From Prorocentrum cordatum (lineage: Eukaryota; Sar; Dinophyceae; Prorocentrales; Prorocentraceae): DNA of 29,576 nucleotides. The DNA is taken from positions 70,001 through 99,576 of the forward strand of contig CAUYUJ010022555.1 in assembly GCA_963575745.1 (NCBI GenBank), in the 5' to 3' direction. Numbering within the stretch: position 1 is the first letter of the stretch; every line of letters begins with the position of its first letter. The translations under genes and the position numbers were made by a program. Positions 20,786 to 28,719 of this stretch are shown here, piece after piece. The notes beneath the pieces were generated by a model. That model was given only the letters and a program-made list of their open reading frames with translations. It had not been told where the DNA came from and did not search any database.

Positions 20786-20989
20786 CGTTATTACAGTGGC
20801 AGTTGCCCATCGTGTTGTTAGAGGACACGCCTGCGTGGCAGACCGAGCCCGTTGGGCACGAGGCCGAGTAGCATGCAGCATAGGCAGAGGCCATTTGACC
20901 ATAATCCAAATATCCCCGTGGTTATCAGTGCCCAGTTACCGCCGCGAGTTGCGCCCGAATTCCACCGCCCGTTCGCGCGCGGGTCTCCC

Positions 20990-21650
20990 GGGTCATGTAC
21001 CAGAGTCGCAGATGTACATCCTAGACGTGCAAGATTTTGGGGAACAGAAGTTGCTGGGGTTCGTCGTTGCCTGGTTTGGCGCGTGTTGGCCTGAGGACCC
21101 GTTCGTCGTCGGCGTTAAGGACTGTACGAGGAGTCTTGGAGTAACTGCAGGGAGATCGCCAAGGGCGCCATGACCGTTAGGATTGCCGCCCAAGAGTGAG
21201 CCGAGTATCTCCTCAAGATCGCCGATGCTCCAGGGGCATTCTACCAACAGTCCGGTACCATCGAGGCGTTTAGCTTGGGCGAGTTCCAGGCATACCTGGA
21301 TCCGCCAGAGATCGTCTGGCAGTGCTCCGGGCATTCGGCACCGCGCGAACTATCGCAAGGTTTCTCTTTTTGTGGCCGGTGATGGTACCAGGTCGCGTCG
21401 TTGACACGTGGTTGAGGAGCAGCCGCTGGCTGGTTAACGTTGACAGTGCGTACGAGCTCCGCCGCATGAGGCACGACAGTCCTCGCTTCCCGCGTCACCC
21501 ACGCGCGCCTGACCACACCTTCTTCTGGGAAGCTGCTGGTTGCCATGACTCAGTTACCAATAAGACCAGCAATGCCAAGGGCCATGTTGACACCGATGCT
21601 CGTTACGGTTGTTGGACCGACATCGAGCAGTTCAAGGACGCCTGAGTGAG
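20990..21650 (+). pseudogene. Second unrecognised decayed coding region before the 3' LTR
   Basis: Coding-like pieces appear in consecutive frames. MYILDVQDFGEQKLLGFVVA (about 21010-21072) is followed by a frame reading IADAPGAFYQQSGTIEAFSL (about 21218-21278) with an internal TGA just before it, and then by CWTDIEQFKDA ending at the TGA 21643-21645. Composition is balanced (Asp, Glu, Phe, Trp and Tyr present), unlike chance frames in GC-rich DNA. No family is recognised. It may be part of the same extra protein as 19690-20785. Confidence 0.4.
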
Positions 21651-22040
21651 CACGGACTACGGAGACCCTGGCGACGCCGCAAACCGCTTAGTCATTTTGT
21701 GGACCGTCGACCACGACGGTCACGCAAGGACGGCTGGTGGTGGAGCGCATTCGCCCGTTCGGTTGGCAATCTCTACATCTTCACCCCTCTCTGTTTGAAA
21801 CTGTTACCGAAAATGATGATGCACTAGATTCCTAGATGAGTTTCGACCGCTTCGGTCATTTGATATTTGTAACTGAAGTTCCACGCGCGTTGGCTGCGAT
21901 TACGAGCACATTTTTTATGCCGAATTTGACAGTTCGGTTCCTTGTGCCTGTTCCCATCCGACCGACGCGGATGTTTGATAGTCCATGTCACGAACTTTGT
22001 CATAACCCTTCCCTCGTCACTGATGCGGCCAGTACCTTCC

Positions 22041-22048
22041 AAGTGGGG
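22041..22048 (+). promoter_or_regulatory. Candidate polypurine tract
   Basis: AAGTGGGG lies directly before the TGT start of the 3' LTR. The position and the AAGTGGG form match copia polypurine tracts. Confidence 0.5.
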
Positions 22049-22221
22049 TGTTCAGTATGACGAGGGTGATTGAGTCAGAAGAGTGGTCGTACTATCGATG
22101 CCGGGCGTGCGTCGCGATGGGCGCATCGGTCTGGGGAAACATCGTTCGCGTTCGCGTCGGGCGTATCGGTCTGGGGAAACATCGTTATCGTTCCCGTGCC
22201 TATTCCCCCGAATGGTTTGCA
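22049..22221 (+). repeat. 3' LTR of the copia element
   Basis: It pairs with 11281-11465 (see that entry). It also contains an internal near-tandem duplication of about 40 bp (22119-22158 and 22159-22198), both with ATCGGTCTGGGGAAACATCG, which the 5' LTR lacks in that form. Confidence 0.7.
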
Positions 22222-22234
22222 GTGAAGGAATATC

Positions 22235-22850
22235 AGGGAGGGTACACGAGGAGGAAAAGGACGGGGAAGGAAAGAGGCGGAACATGATGATAGGATGTTA
22301 CGAGCAACAAGGAGGGATGGGGGTGGAGGAGGGTGGAGCGAGGACGGAGTAAGGAGGAGAGGGAGGAGGAGGAGAAGGAGGAGGAGGAGGTGGTGGAGGA
22401 AGAGGGAGGGGGAGAGGGGACGGAGAGACGGAAAAGGACGAGGACGGTGGGAGGAGAGGGGGGACAGGGAGGTATATAGACAACAGGCTGTTGTGTACAA
22501 GGGGTGAGGGGAAGAGGGAGGTAGGGACGGAGGGAAGGAGGGATACGGAGGAGGGGGAGGAGGAGGAGAAGGAGGAGGAGGAGGAGAGAAAATTTGAGAG
22601 GGGGGTACAGAACCGAAGTAGGGATCAGGAGGAGGAGGAGGAAGAGAGGGAGGATACGGGAGAGGAGGAGGAGGAGGAGAAAGAAGAGGAAAAGGAGGAG
22701 GAGGAACAGAAGGAGGCGGAGCAGGAGGGAAGGATGGAAGGGAGTAGGGAAGTATGGAAAGAGGAGAAGGTGGAGGAGGAGGAGGACGACGACGAGGAGA
22801 AACACAAAGGAGAGGGAAATAGAAGAGGAGGAGGAGGATTAGGAGGAGTC
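22235..22850. repeat. GGA-rich purine tract
   Basis: About 600 bp, overwhelmingly purine on the + strand with GGAGGA runs. Glu/Arg/Gly-rich (+) and Pro/Leu/Ser-rich (minus) open frames are artefacts. Confidence 0.9.
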
Positions 22851-22919
22851 AAATTACCTTTTGGATCGCGAGTAGGAAACGTTAAGAGCAGTACGAGTAC
22901 GAGTCTTAGTAATGGTAGC

Positions 22920-22950
22920 AGCAGCAGTCAGCAGCATAGCAGCAGCAGCA

Positions 22951-22987
<37 letters not shown>

Positions 22988-23332
22988 TGTAGTAGTAGTA
23001 GTAGTAGTAGTTAGTAGTAGTAGTAGTAGTTGTAGTAGTAGTAGTAGTAGAAGTGGTGGTAGTAGTAGTAGTAGTAGTTAGTAGTAGTAGTCGTGTAGTA
23101 GAAAAATTTAGTAGTAGTAGTAGTAGTAGTAGTTAGTAGTTAGTAGTAGTAGTAGTAGTAGTTGTAGTTAGTAGTAGTAGTAGTAGTTGCAGTAGCAGTA
23201 GCAGTAGCAGTAGCAGTAGCAAGTAAAGCAGTTGTAGTAGTAGTAGTTGTAGTAGTAGTAGTATTTAGTAGTGTAGTAGTAGTAGTAGTCGTTAGTAGTA
23301 GTAGGTAGTAGTAGTTAGTAGTAGTAGTAGTC

Positions 23333-23363
<31 letters not shown>

Positions 23364-23393
23364 ATAGTAGTAGAGTAGTAGTAGTAGTAGTAA

Positions 23394-23442
<49 letters not shown>
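22920..23442. repeat. (GTA)n/(AGT)n trinucleotide tract, about 520 bp
   Basis: AGT/GTA units with occasional TTAGT and GTTGTA phase breaks and (GCAGTA)n at 23195-23222. It ends directly against the MITE-like element. Confidence 0.95.
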
Positions 23443-23443
<1 letters not shown>

Positions 23444-23685
23444 CCGCCGTTTGCGAAATAAACGCTCACGTGTGGAAGTACCGAGATCCCCGCCCCGCGC
23501 CCCGCATTTCAATGTTGGCCACCGAACACGCCGAAGGGGAGTGCGAAGCGTTGCGAAATAAACGCCCACATATGTTGGACTGCCCAGCCCTCCCCGTCAA
23601 CCTTGAAATGCGGGGGAAAGGGGGCGTGCTTCGTCGTATTGTTTTCGATCCCTAAGATGGGCGTTTATTTCGCAAACGGCGGTAC
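23441..23685. mobile_element. MITE-like 245-bp inverted-repeat element
   Basis: 28-bp termini at 23441-23468 and 23658-23685 are inverted repeats with one mismatch. The core CCGCCGTTTGCGAAATAAAC is flanked by TA on both sides, as in Tc1/mariner-type MITEs. A second inverted pair (CCCGCATTTCAATGTTG at 23501-23517 and its near complement at 23598-23614) and an internal copy of the end (TTGCGAAATAAACGCCCA, 23551-23568) make it a nested foldback. It has no coding capacity. The left end abuts the GTA tract. Confidence 0.8.
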
Positions 23686-23717
23686 CCCCCACGAGCGTCT
23701 TATAGTGACACAGCGCT

Positions 23718-23729
23718 GTACATTCACAC

Positions 23730-23765
<36 letters not shown>

Positions 23766-23835
23766 GTGTATTCCCATATTTATATGTTGTATGTGTATAA
23801 ATATATATGTACATATACACGTGTATACATAAGTG
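23718..23835. repeat. (TA)n/(CATA)n microsatellite
   Basis: AT-rich TATATA and CATATA runs with TGTATGTG variants. They grade into ATGCATGCAT-like words around 23890-23920. Confidence 0.9.
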
Positions 23836-24106
23836 TGTTTGTACACCCTATTTGCACATCCATATGCCTTTCCCCTATGTGTGCATACACCCATGCATAC
23901 ACGTACGTGCATGCATGCATTCACGCCGACACGCAATCCGAGGCTATTCACGCGACGCCACCCGTGCGGAATCGTCCGGTGGCGACACAACGCTGATGGC
24001 CCCCCTTACTCTCCCCTGCAGCTTCCGTCCACTCTGCCCTGTCTACCTCGTCTCGCACTTCTACCCCTTCGAGGCGTCATTTCCGCGCAAAGACGATGGA
24101 TGCGCT

Positions 24107-24360
24107 GCCGGGTGCCGCGCGCGCGCACGCGTAACCCCACTGGGCGGCGCCAGCGGCGCCCGCGCGCGCGTGCTCACGGGGGTGCAAAAGCTGACAGGCG
24201 GGCGCTCGCAAACCAAGTGGACTTGGTCAGCGGTGCCCGCACGCGCGTGCTTCCGGAAGCGCAAAAGCTGAGAGGCGGGCGTGCGCAACCCAACTGGACT
24301 TCGCCAGCGGTAACCGCACGCGCACCCTCGCGAGCATGCAAAAGACGTGGGGCGGAGCGC
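24107..24360. repeat. 77-bp tandem repeat, about 3.3 units, next to the Rep 3' end
   Basis: GCAAAAG recurs at 24184, 24261 and 24338, exactly 77 bp apart. Each unit also has CAGCGG(T)(G/A)CCCGCACGCGC-like sequence. The first unit is the most diverged. This is a different sequence from the other 77-bp satellite in the window. Confidence 0.8.
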
Positions 24361-24395
24361 TGGGGGGAAGCCCCCGGCGCTGCCCGCGCGCCCCT

Positions 24396-25064
24396 TCAGG
24401 GCGAAACCGGAGAGCCGATTTGCCCAAGAAGTCTGCGCTTCTGGAGCGGGAGCAGCAAGGCCCACGAATTCAGACGGACCCAGTCCGCGGGGAGCACCTC
24501 GTCCACGGCAACCGCACCCATCGCGCGGACATCCGCCAGCAAGGCGTCTGCCTGCGCGCGGGGTATGCGCGCGTCGGACTTGAGGTCGTCGAAGCCGCTC
24601 ACAGGCGGCACGCCCGCGTCTGCCCCGACCGGCGCAGCGGGCGCCGGGCGGAAAACGCCGACGGCGTCGAACTTTGCCGCCTCCCGGACGCTCCACGCGG
24701 TCATGCGCGGAGCACACGAGAGTACGTCCTGCAAAGAGCCGTCCGACAAGACGGAGGTGAATGGGAACTGCCTCACGCGGTTCTGCGTGTGCCGGATGTC
24801 CTCCGCACCCACCTTATTCGTCGTCTCCCAGAGGCCCTCCAGCTTGCCCGTGAAAACGGCGCCGTGGTTCCAGCAGACGCCCTTGTTCCCGTCGTGGAAG
24901 GATTGGGAAACCTGGATCTCGGTGTGCTGGCCGACGAACAGAGACAGGAACAAAGAGACGGGGACGGTCTTCTCGTGGGCGAACTCAACCGGCCGGAAGT
25001 CGCCCCAGAAGATGAACCGCTTCCTGCCGCTGGCCAGGTTCCGGAGTCCAAAGGAGGAGCCCAA
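24396..25064 (-). pseudogene. Rep copy 1 C-terminal segment: rest of SF3 helicase
   Basis: FIFWGDF (25000-25016) is the Walker B position. Copy 2 reads FIFWDDF, so the first acidic residue is Gly here through one base (25003). NHGAVFTGKLEGLW lies where motif C is expected, and an Arg-bearing strand with RQFPFTSVLS follows. The frame stops at 24396-24398. Downstream is the 77-bp array. Confidence 0.7.
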
Positions 25065-25075
25065 GGCAGGCTAGT

Positions 25076-25940
25076 GAACAAGTCGTCGAAAGGGTAAACT
25101 ACTGTGCTCTTCCCGGAATTCGACGGCCCCACCAGGAAGGGCACCCTCGTCGTCTTCTTCGGGCCGACCATCAGAATGTCCCGCAGAGACGCCGCGAGCT
25201 CCCGAACGTCGAAAGAAGCGGCGCTGCGGGAGAAGATGGTCTCCACGGCTGACCTGTACGAGCACGCCAGGCCACGGGGGCATGTCTCCTCAGCGCAGCG
25301 GCACACGAGCGTCCAATCGTCCACCGCCTCGAAGGCCGCGTTCTCGCGGGCAGACGCCCACTCCTTCGTCTCCTCAAGGTCCGCCGTCAGCTTGCGCACT
25401 CGGCTGCGGACGAACCGCTGCATGGCCTTCGTCCCGCGGTCCTGGACGTACGCCATCAGGCTGCCCTTCGCCCACAAGTGCTTGGCGATGATGGTCGAAG
25501 TCAAGTCTACGAGGTCGAACGTCGTCTTCGTGCCCATCGCCCCGGCCGCCTTGTCCGTGGCCTCCCTGCGCTTCGCCCACACGCCTGCCATGCATGGCTC
25601 CTGCGACATCTCGAAGAGGTCGATGGCGTCGTTCTCGCGCGCGAACCCGGCCCAGTCTGGCTGCCACACCCACGGGGCGTCGTCGACATCTGGTTTGGCT
25701 GGGGTCTCCATATACCCGTACCTCACGGCGCTCCGCATTCGCTGGTGGGAACCAGAGAAATGGCTCGGCAACACATGGCGCTCGCGCAGAGCGCGCTTGG
25801 CCTGCTGGAAACGGCCCGACCTAGTCAGCTTCACAGCAACGTGGAAATGGATCGCGCCGTCTTTGTGCTTCTCCTGGAACACCACCGCCATGGACACGAG
25901 CGCTCGGCAGTGCGGCCGCCCGCGGACCCAGTCGGAATCG
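25076..25940 (-). pseudogene. Rep copy 1 middle segment: HUH site, linker, Walker A
   Basis: MAVVFQEKHKDGAIHFHVAV carries the His-hydrophobic-His metal site. About 40 residues on, VRYGYMETPAKP supplies candidate catalytic Tyr residues (motif 3 position) with a Lys nearby. A linker with DLVDLTSTIIAKHLWAKGSL resembles the region before the helicase in CRESS Rep proteins. A C-x-C-x4-C-x5-C cluster (CRCAEETCPRGLAC, about 25265-25306) may bind zinc. The segment ends after FDDLFT, where the frame is lost. SF3 helicases use Walker A for ATP binding. Confidence 0.75.
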
Positions 25941-26427
25941 GATTGTTGAATGCGTCGGCCACTGCTTTTCCGATGTCCTCCCGGCTCATCGTGCCAAGAT
26001 CGCGGCACTGGCGGCCGTCGGGAAGGGTCGCGTCCAGGACGCGCGATATGGTCACCAAGTATACCCACTGCAACGAGTCCAGCTTCTCGGCCTCAGCCAA
26101 CACGGTCTCCAGAGGCGACGCGGCGTCCTGGTCGGGCTGCGTTTCCGAAACGACCTCGGTTGTCAGGCTCTTGAACTCGTGCTTGCGCTGGTCCAAAGCA
26201 TGCTCTTGCAAACCGAGTTTCAAAGCGACCTGGCGGCGACACTCACGCAACGAAATGTGTTTCAAGTCCTTGCCTACTAAGACGGCCTTCAAGGCGTCCC
26301 GGATGGCTTTGGTTTCGACGGCCTCGGCGTCCACGCCTGCGGACGGGACTGGGGGAGACGGCACCACGTACCCCGTGTCCGTCTTCTGCCGCAAGCGGCG
26401 CCTCGGTATAGAGGGATCTGTGGGCAT
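25930..26427 (-). pseudogene. Rep copy 1 N-terminal segment: DEK_C-like domain and first HUH strand
   Basis: Residues about 41-95 start AIRDALKAVLVGKDL, continue with the LRECRRQVALKLG helix and end in LDQRKHEFK. They fit the DEK C-terminal domain pattern (I-x-x-x-L-x-x-x-D-L-x-x-[IV]-[ST]-x-x-x-[VC]-R-x-x-[LV], then K-L/F-G, then R-K). DEK_C binds DNA in chromatin proteins. Residues 121-130 (WVYLVTISRV) would be the first HUH strand (motif 1 position). The reading should leave this frame near 25900-25945, because the HUH motif is in the next one. The DEK_C call is by eye. Confidence 0.6.
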
Positions 26428-26532
26428 TGCAGTGCACGGTACTCCCAGTGACAGGTGCCAAGGTCCGCACGGTTCTCCCTATAAGACTTGAGCCACAAGG
26501 CAGCTGCAGTGGTTTTAAGCACCAATGGCCAT

Positions 26533-26745
26533 GAGCACCAGGACGGCTGTGAGCACCACTTCAAAGCCTGAGAGCACCTCAGAGCCCATTAAGTAAGAAC
26601 GGCTTGAGCCGAAGCGCCTGCGGGCGCTACAAGGCTGGCGATCACCGCAACAGCCTCAGAGCACCACAGAACTCGAAAGGACCTCAGAGCACCGCAACAG
26701 CTACAGAGCACCACAGGACGTGAGTCTCAACGTGCCTGCGAGCAC
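26533..26745 (+). repeat. GAGCAC iteron-like cluster upstream of the Rep start
   Basis: GAGCAC, usually (A)GAGCACC, occurs at 26533, 26551, 26572, 26659, 26687, 26706 and 26740, all on the + strand. Chance would give about 0.05 in 215 bp on one strand at even base use. Several sit in CCTCAGAGCACC. In circular Rep-encoding genomes, iterons near the Rep start are the Rep-binding sites; that role here is inference. Confidence 0.6.
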
Positions 26746-26761
26746 CGACTGGTCAGAGGAA

Positions 26762-26780
26762 GGGGGAGGGAGGGGGAGGG
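26762..26780 (+). other. G-quadruplex motif
   Basis: Four G runs (5, 3, 5 and 3 G) are separated by single A bases. This satisfies the common G4 pattern with minimal loops. It lies just beyond the GAGCAC cluster. Confidence 0.7.
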
Positions 26781-26976
26781 AAAGGTATGCCCACCAACTG
26801 GACATCGACGACATTCCCAAGACAACCCAAACAGGCGCTGGAACTGCCAAATGGCCCAAGATTGCCCCAAAACCTGTCTGGGTCGGAGCGGGAAAACCGA
26901 TGCAACTTGTCCCAAGAGTGCAAGCGAGGCCGATTCCCTCTCCCTGAATCCACCGCGCTCCGAGGGCTCTGGAAGC

Positions 26977-27076
26977 NNNNNNNNNNNNNNNNNNNNNNNN
27001 NNNNNNNNNNNNNNNNNNNNNNNNNNNNNNNNNNNNNNNNNNNNNNNNNNNNNNNNNNNNNNNNNNNNNNNNNNNN
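26977..27076. other. Assembly gap (100 N)
   Basis: Exactly 100 N, the usual placeholder for a gap of unknown size. The right flank begins inside a 12-bp tandem repeat, a likely cause of the break. Order and distance of the two Rep copies across it depend on scaffolding. Confidence 0.98.
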
Positions 27077-27300
27077 CCTAGAGCACAACCTAGAGCACAA
27101 CCTAGAGCACAACTCATGAAGGTATATATTTTCATAGAAAAAATGGCACTCAACCTTTCCAAATCAAAAAAGAATCAATACTTTCGTTATTTTCGAACGC
27201 GAATGCGTGCCAGACTACCATGAAATGAGTTGTGCTCTACGTTGTGCTCTAGGTTGTGCTCTAGGTTGTGCTCTAGTTGTGCTCTAGTTGTGCTCTAAGG
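27077..27300. repeat. Inverted arrays of CCTAGAGCACAA units around an AT-rich core
   Basis: Three 12-bp units at 27077-27112 face six complementary units (TTGTGCTCTAG) at 27230-27300. Between them is about 110 bp of AT-rich DNA with A-runs. The innermost arms share GAGCACAACTCAT and its complement, so a large hairpin can form. The unit contains the GAGCAC core found upstream of Rep copy 1. Confidence 0.85.
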
Positions 27301-27504
27301 CGGCCCCTGGGATAAGCGGTCGCCTGCCCTCCCCGCCCCCGGACCTTCAATCCGACGGAATTGGCTTTCCTCCGCGTTTGGTAGAAGTGGCATAACGCAC
27401 CGCCAACAAGTCGCGAAGGCAAGCGCTGTTGGTCGCAGCACCGGCCGCGAGCTCCACGTTGCAAGCGCCGGGCAACGCGCCCTGCCGCCTCCTCCGCCGC
27501 GGGC
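27301..27504. other. Unassigned GC-rich DNA before the 97-bp repeat
   Basis: No gene is recognised. It contains GGGCAACGCG words (27470 area) like those in the adjacent 97-bp repeat, which suggests a partial duplication. Confidence 0.4.
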
Positions 27505-27601
27505 CAGACGCGCGGGCAACGCGTTGCGCGATGTTCTGGACACACGTGCAAACGACATGAAGCCGCAATGATACGCAGGCTGTGTCCCGCGCGGGCCTGC
27601 A
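27505..27601 (+). repeat. 97-bp direct repeat, left copy
   Basis: It matches 28623-28719 at 95 of 97 positions (differences in the GCGTTGCGCG/GCGTGGCACG word). It directly abuts the Rep copy 2 homology, sharing only GCA/CAG-sized microhomology at the joints. Confidence 0.95.
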
Positions 27602-28622
27602 GCCAGGCCCGCGAATTCAGACGGACCCAGTCCGCGGGGAGTACCTCGTCCACGGCAACCGCACCCATCGCGCGGACATCCGCCAGCAAGGCGCCTGCCT
27701 GCGCGCGGGGTATGCGCGCGTCGGACGTGAGGTCGTCGAAGCCGCTCACAGGCGGCACGCCCGCGTCTGCCCCGACCGGCGCAGCGGGCGCCGGGCGGAA
27801 AACGCCGACGGCGTCGAACTTTGCCGCCTCCCGGACGATCCACGCGGTCATGCGCGGAGCACACGAGAGTACGTCCTGCAAAGAGCCGTCCGACAAGACG
27901 GAGGTGAATGGGAACTGCCTCGCGCGGTTCTGCATGTGCCGGATGTCCTCCGCACCCACCTTATTCGTCGTCCCCCAGAGGCCCTCCAGCTTGCCCGTGA
28001 AAACGGCGCCGCGGTTCCAGCAGACGTCCTTGTTCCCGTCGTTGAAGGACTGGGAAACCTGGATCTCGGCGTGCTGGCCGACGAACAGAGACAAGAACAA
28101 AGAGACGGGGACGGTCTTCTCGTGGGCGAACTCAACCGGCCGGAAGTCGTCCCAGAAGATGAACCGCTTCGTGCCGCTGGCCAGGTTCCGGAGTCCAAAG
28201 GAGGAGCCCAAGGCAGGATTGTGCAGAACCCGTTTCGGAGTGAACAAGTCGTCGAAAGGGTAAACCACCGTGCTCTTCCCGGAATTCGACGGCCCCACCA
28301 GGAAGGGCACCCTCGTCGTCTTCTTCGGGCCGACCATCAGAATGTCCCGCAGAGACGCCGCGAGCTCCCGAACGTCGAAAGAAGCGGCGCTGCGGGAGAA
28401 GATGGTCTCCACGGCTGACCTGCACGAGCACGCCGGGCCACGGGGACATGTCTCCTCAGCGCAGCGGCACACGAGCGTCCAATCGTCCACCGCCTCGAAG
28501 GCCGCGTTCTCGCGGGCAGACGCCCACTCCTTCGTTTCCTCAAGGTCCGCCGTCAGCTTGCGCACTCGGCGGCGGACGAACCGCTGCATGGTCTTCGTCC
28601 CGCGGTCCTGGACGTGCGCCAT
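27602..28622 (-). pseudogene. Rep-like helicase fragment, copy 2 (no HUH domain)
   Basis: This aligns with 24455-25459 of copy 1 at about 95% or more by eye. The helicase frame is continuous and keeps Walker A (28269-28295) and an intact Walker B FIFWDDF (28143-28163). It also keeps the 22 bases near 28224-28245 where copy 1 has only 3. It starts abruptly in the segment reading MAHVQDRGTK, so the DEK_C-like and HUH regions are absent, and it ends abruptly after the residues ADWVRLNSRAW. The minus-strand frame stays open from 29027 to 27273, but the outer parts are not Rep. Both ends meet the 97-bp repeats. Known SF3 helicases unwind DNA at the origin; a helicase-only fragment would not nick. 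Confidence 0.8.
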
Positions 28623-28719
28623 CAGACGCGCGGGCAACGCGTGGCACGATGTTCTGGACACACGTGCAAACGACATGAAGCCGCAATGATACGCAGGCTG
28701 TGTCCCGCGCGGGCCTGCA
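28623..28719 (+). repeat. 97-bp direct repeat, right copy
   Basis: See 27505-27601. What follows (from 28720) is not Rep, so this is not simple tandem duplication of a [repeat + Rep] unit. Confidence 0.95.

Larger units (their letters stand above)
11281..22221 (+). mobile_element. Degenerate Ty1/copia LTR retrotransposon (about 10.9 kb)
   Basis: Two diverged direct repeats, both starting TGT and ending TTTGCA (11281-11465 and 22049-22221), bracket gag-like, pre-RT, RT and RNase H segments in copia order. TGGTAGCGGAGC abuts the 5' repeat and differs at two bases from the common initiator-Met PBS TGGTATCAGAGC. AAGTGGGG precedes the 3' repeat, a plausible polypurine tract. Possible target duplications ATGAG and GTGAA match at three of five positions. 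The element is very old: LTRs are only about 80% alike, and stops and frameshifts occur throughout. It hosts an inverted composite tandem-repeat element at 14115-15385. Protease and integrase are not recognised. Confidence 0.75.
24396..26427 (-). pseudogene. Rep-like protein: DEK_C-like + HUH endonuclease + SF3 helicase, copy 1 (frameshifted)
   Basis: Read on the minus strand in three frames: about 26427-25930, about 25940-25076 and about 25064-24396. The order is a DEK_C-like segment (residues about 41-95), a strand motif YLVTIS (123-128), an HUH site HFH (25841-25849) with nearby Tyr codons at 25718-25720 and 25712-25714, a Cys-rich stretch, then SF3 Walker A GPSNSGKST (25103-25129) and the Walker B position (25002-25019). 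Rep proteins of this type (CRESS-DNA viruses and related plasmids or transposons) nick DNA for rolling-circle replication and unwind it. ATG 26427 is the first Met after an in-frame TAG about 60 bp upstream. A frame change near 25900-25945 separates the first two segments. A 19-nt net deletion near 25076, seen against copy 2, separates the last two. It is an endogenised or transposon-borne relic; which of these is open. Confidence 0.8.

Noticed and set aside
27568-28418. + strand open frames of 231 and 278 residues over Rep copy 2, and their equivalents over copy 1
   Set aside because: They are antisense shadows of the helicase frame. The minus strand carries the Walker motifs.
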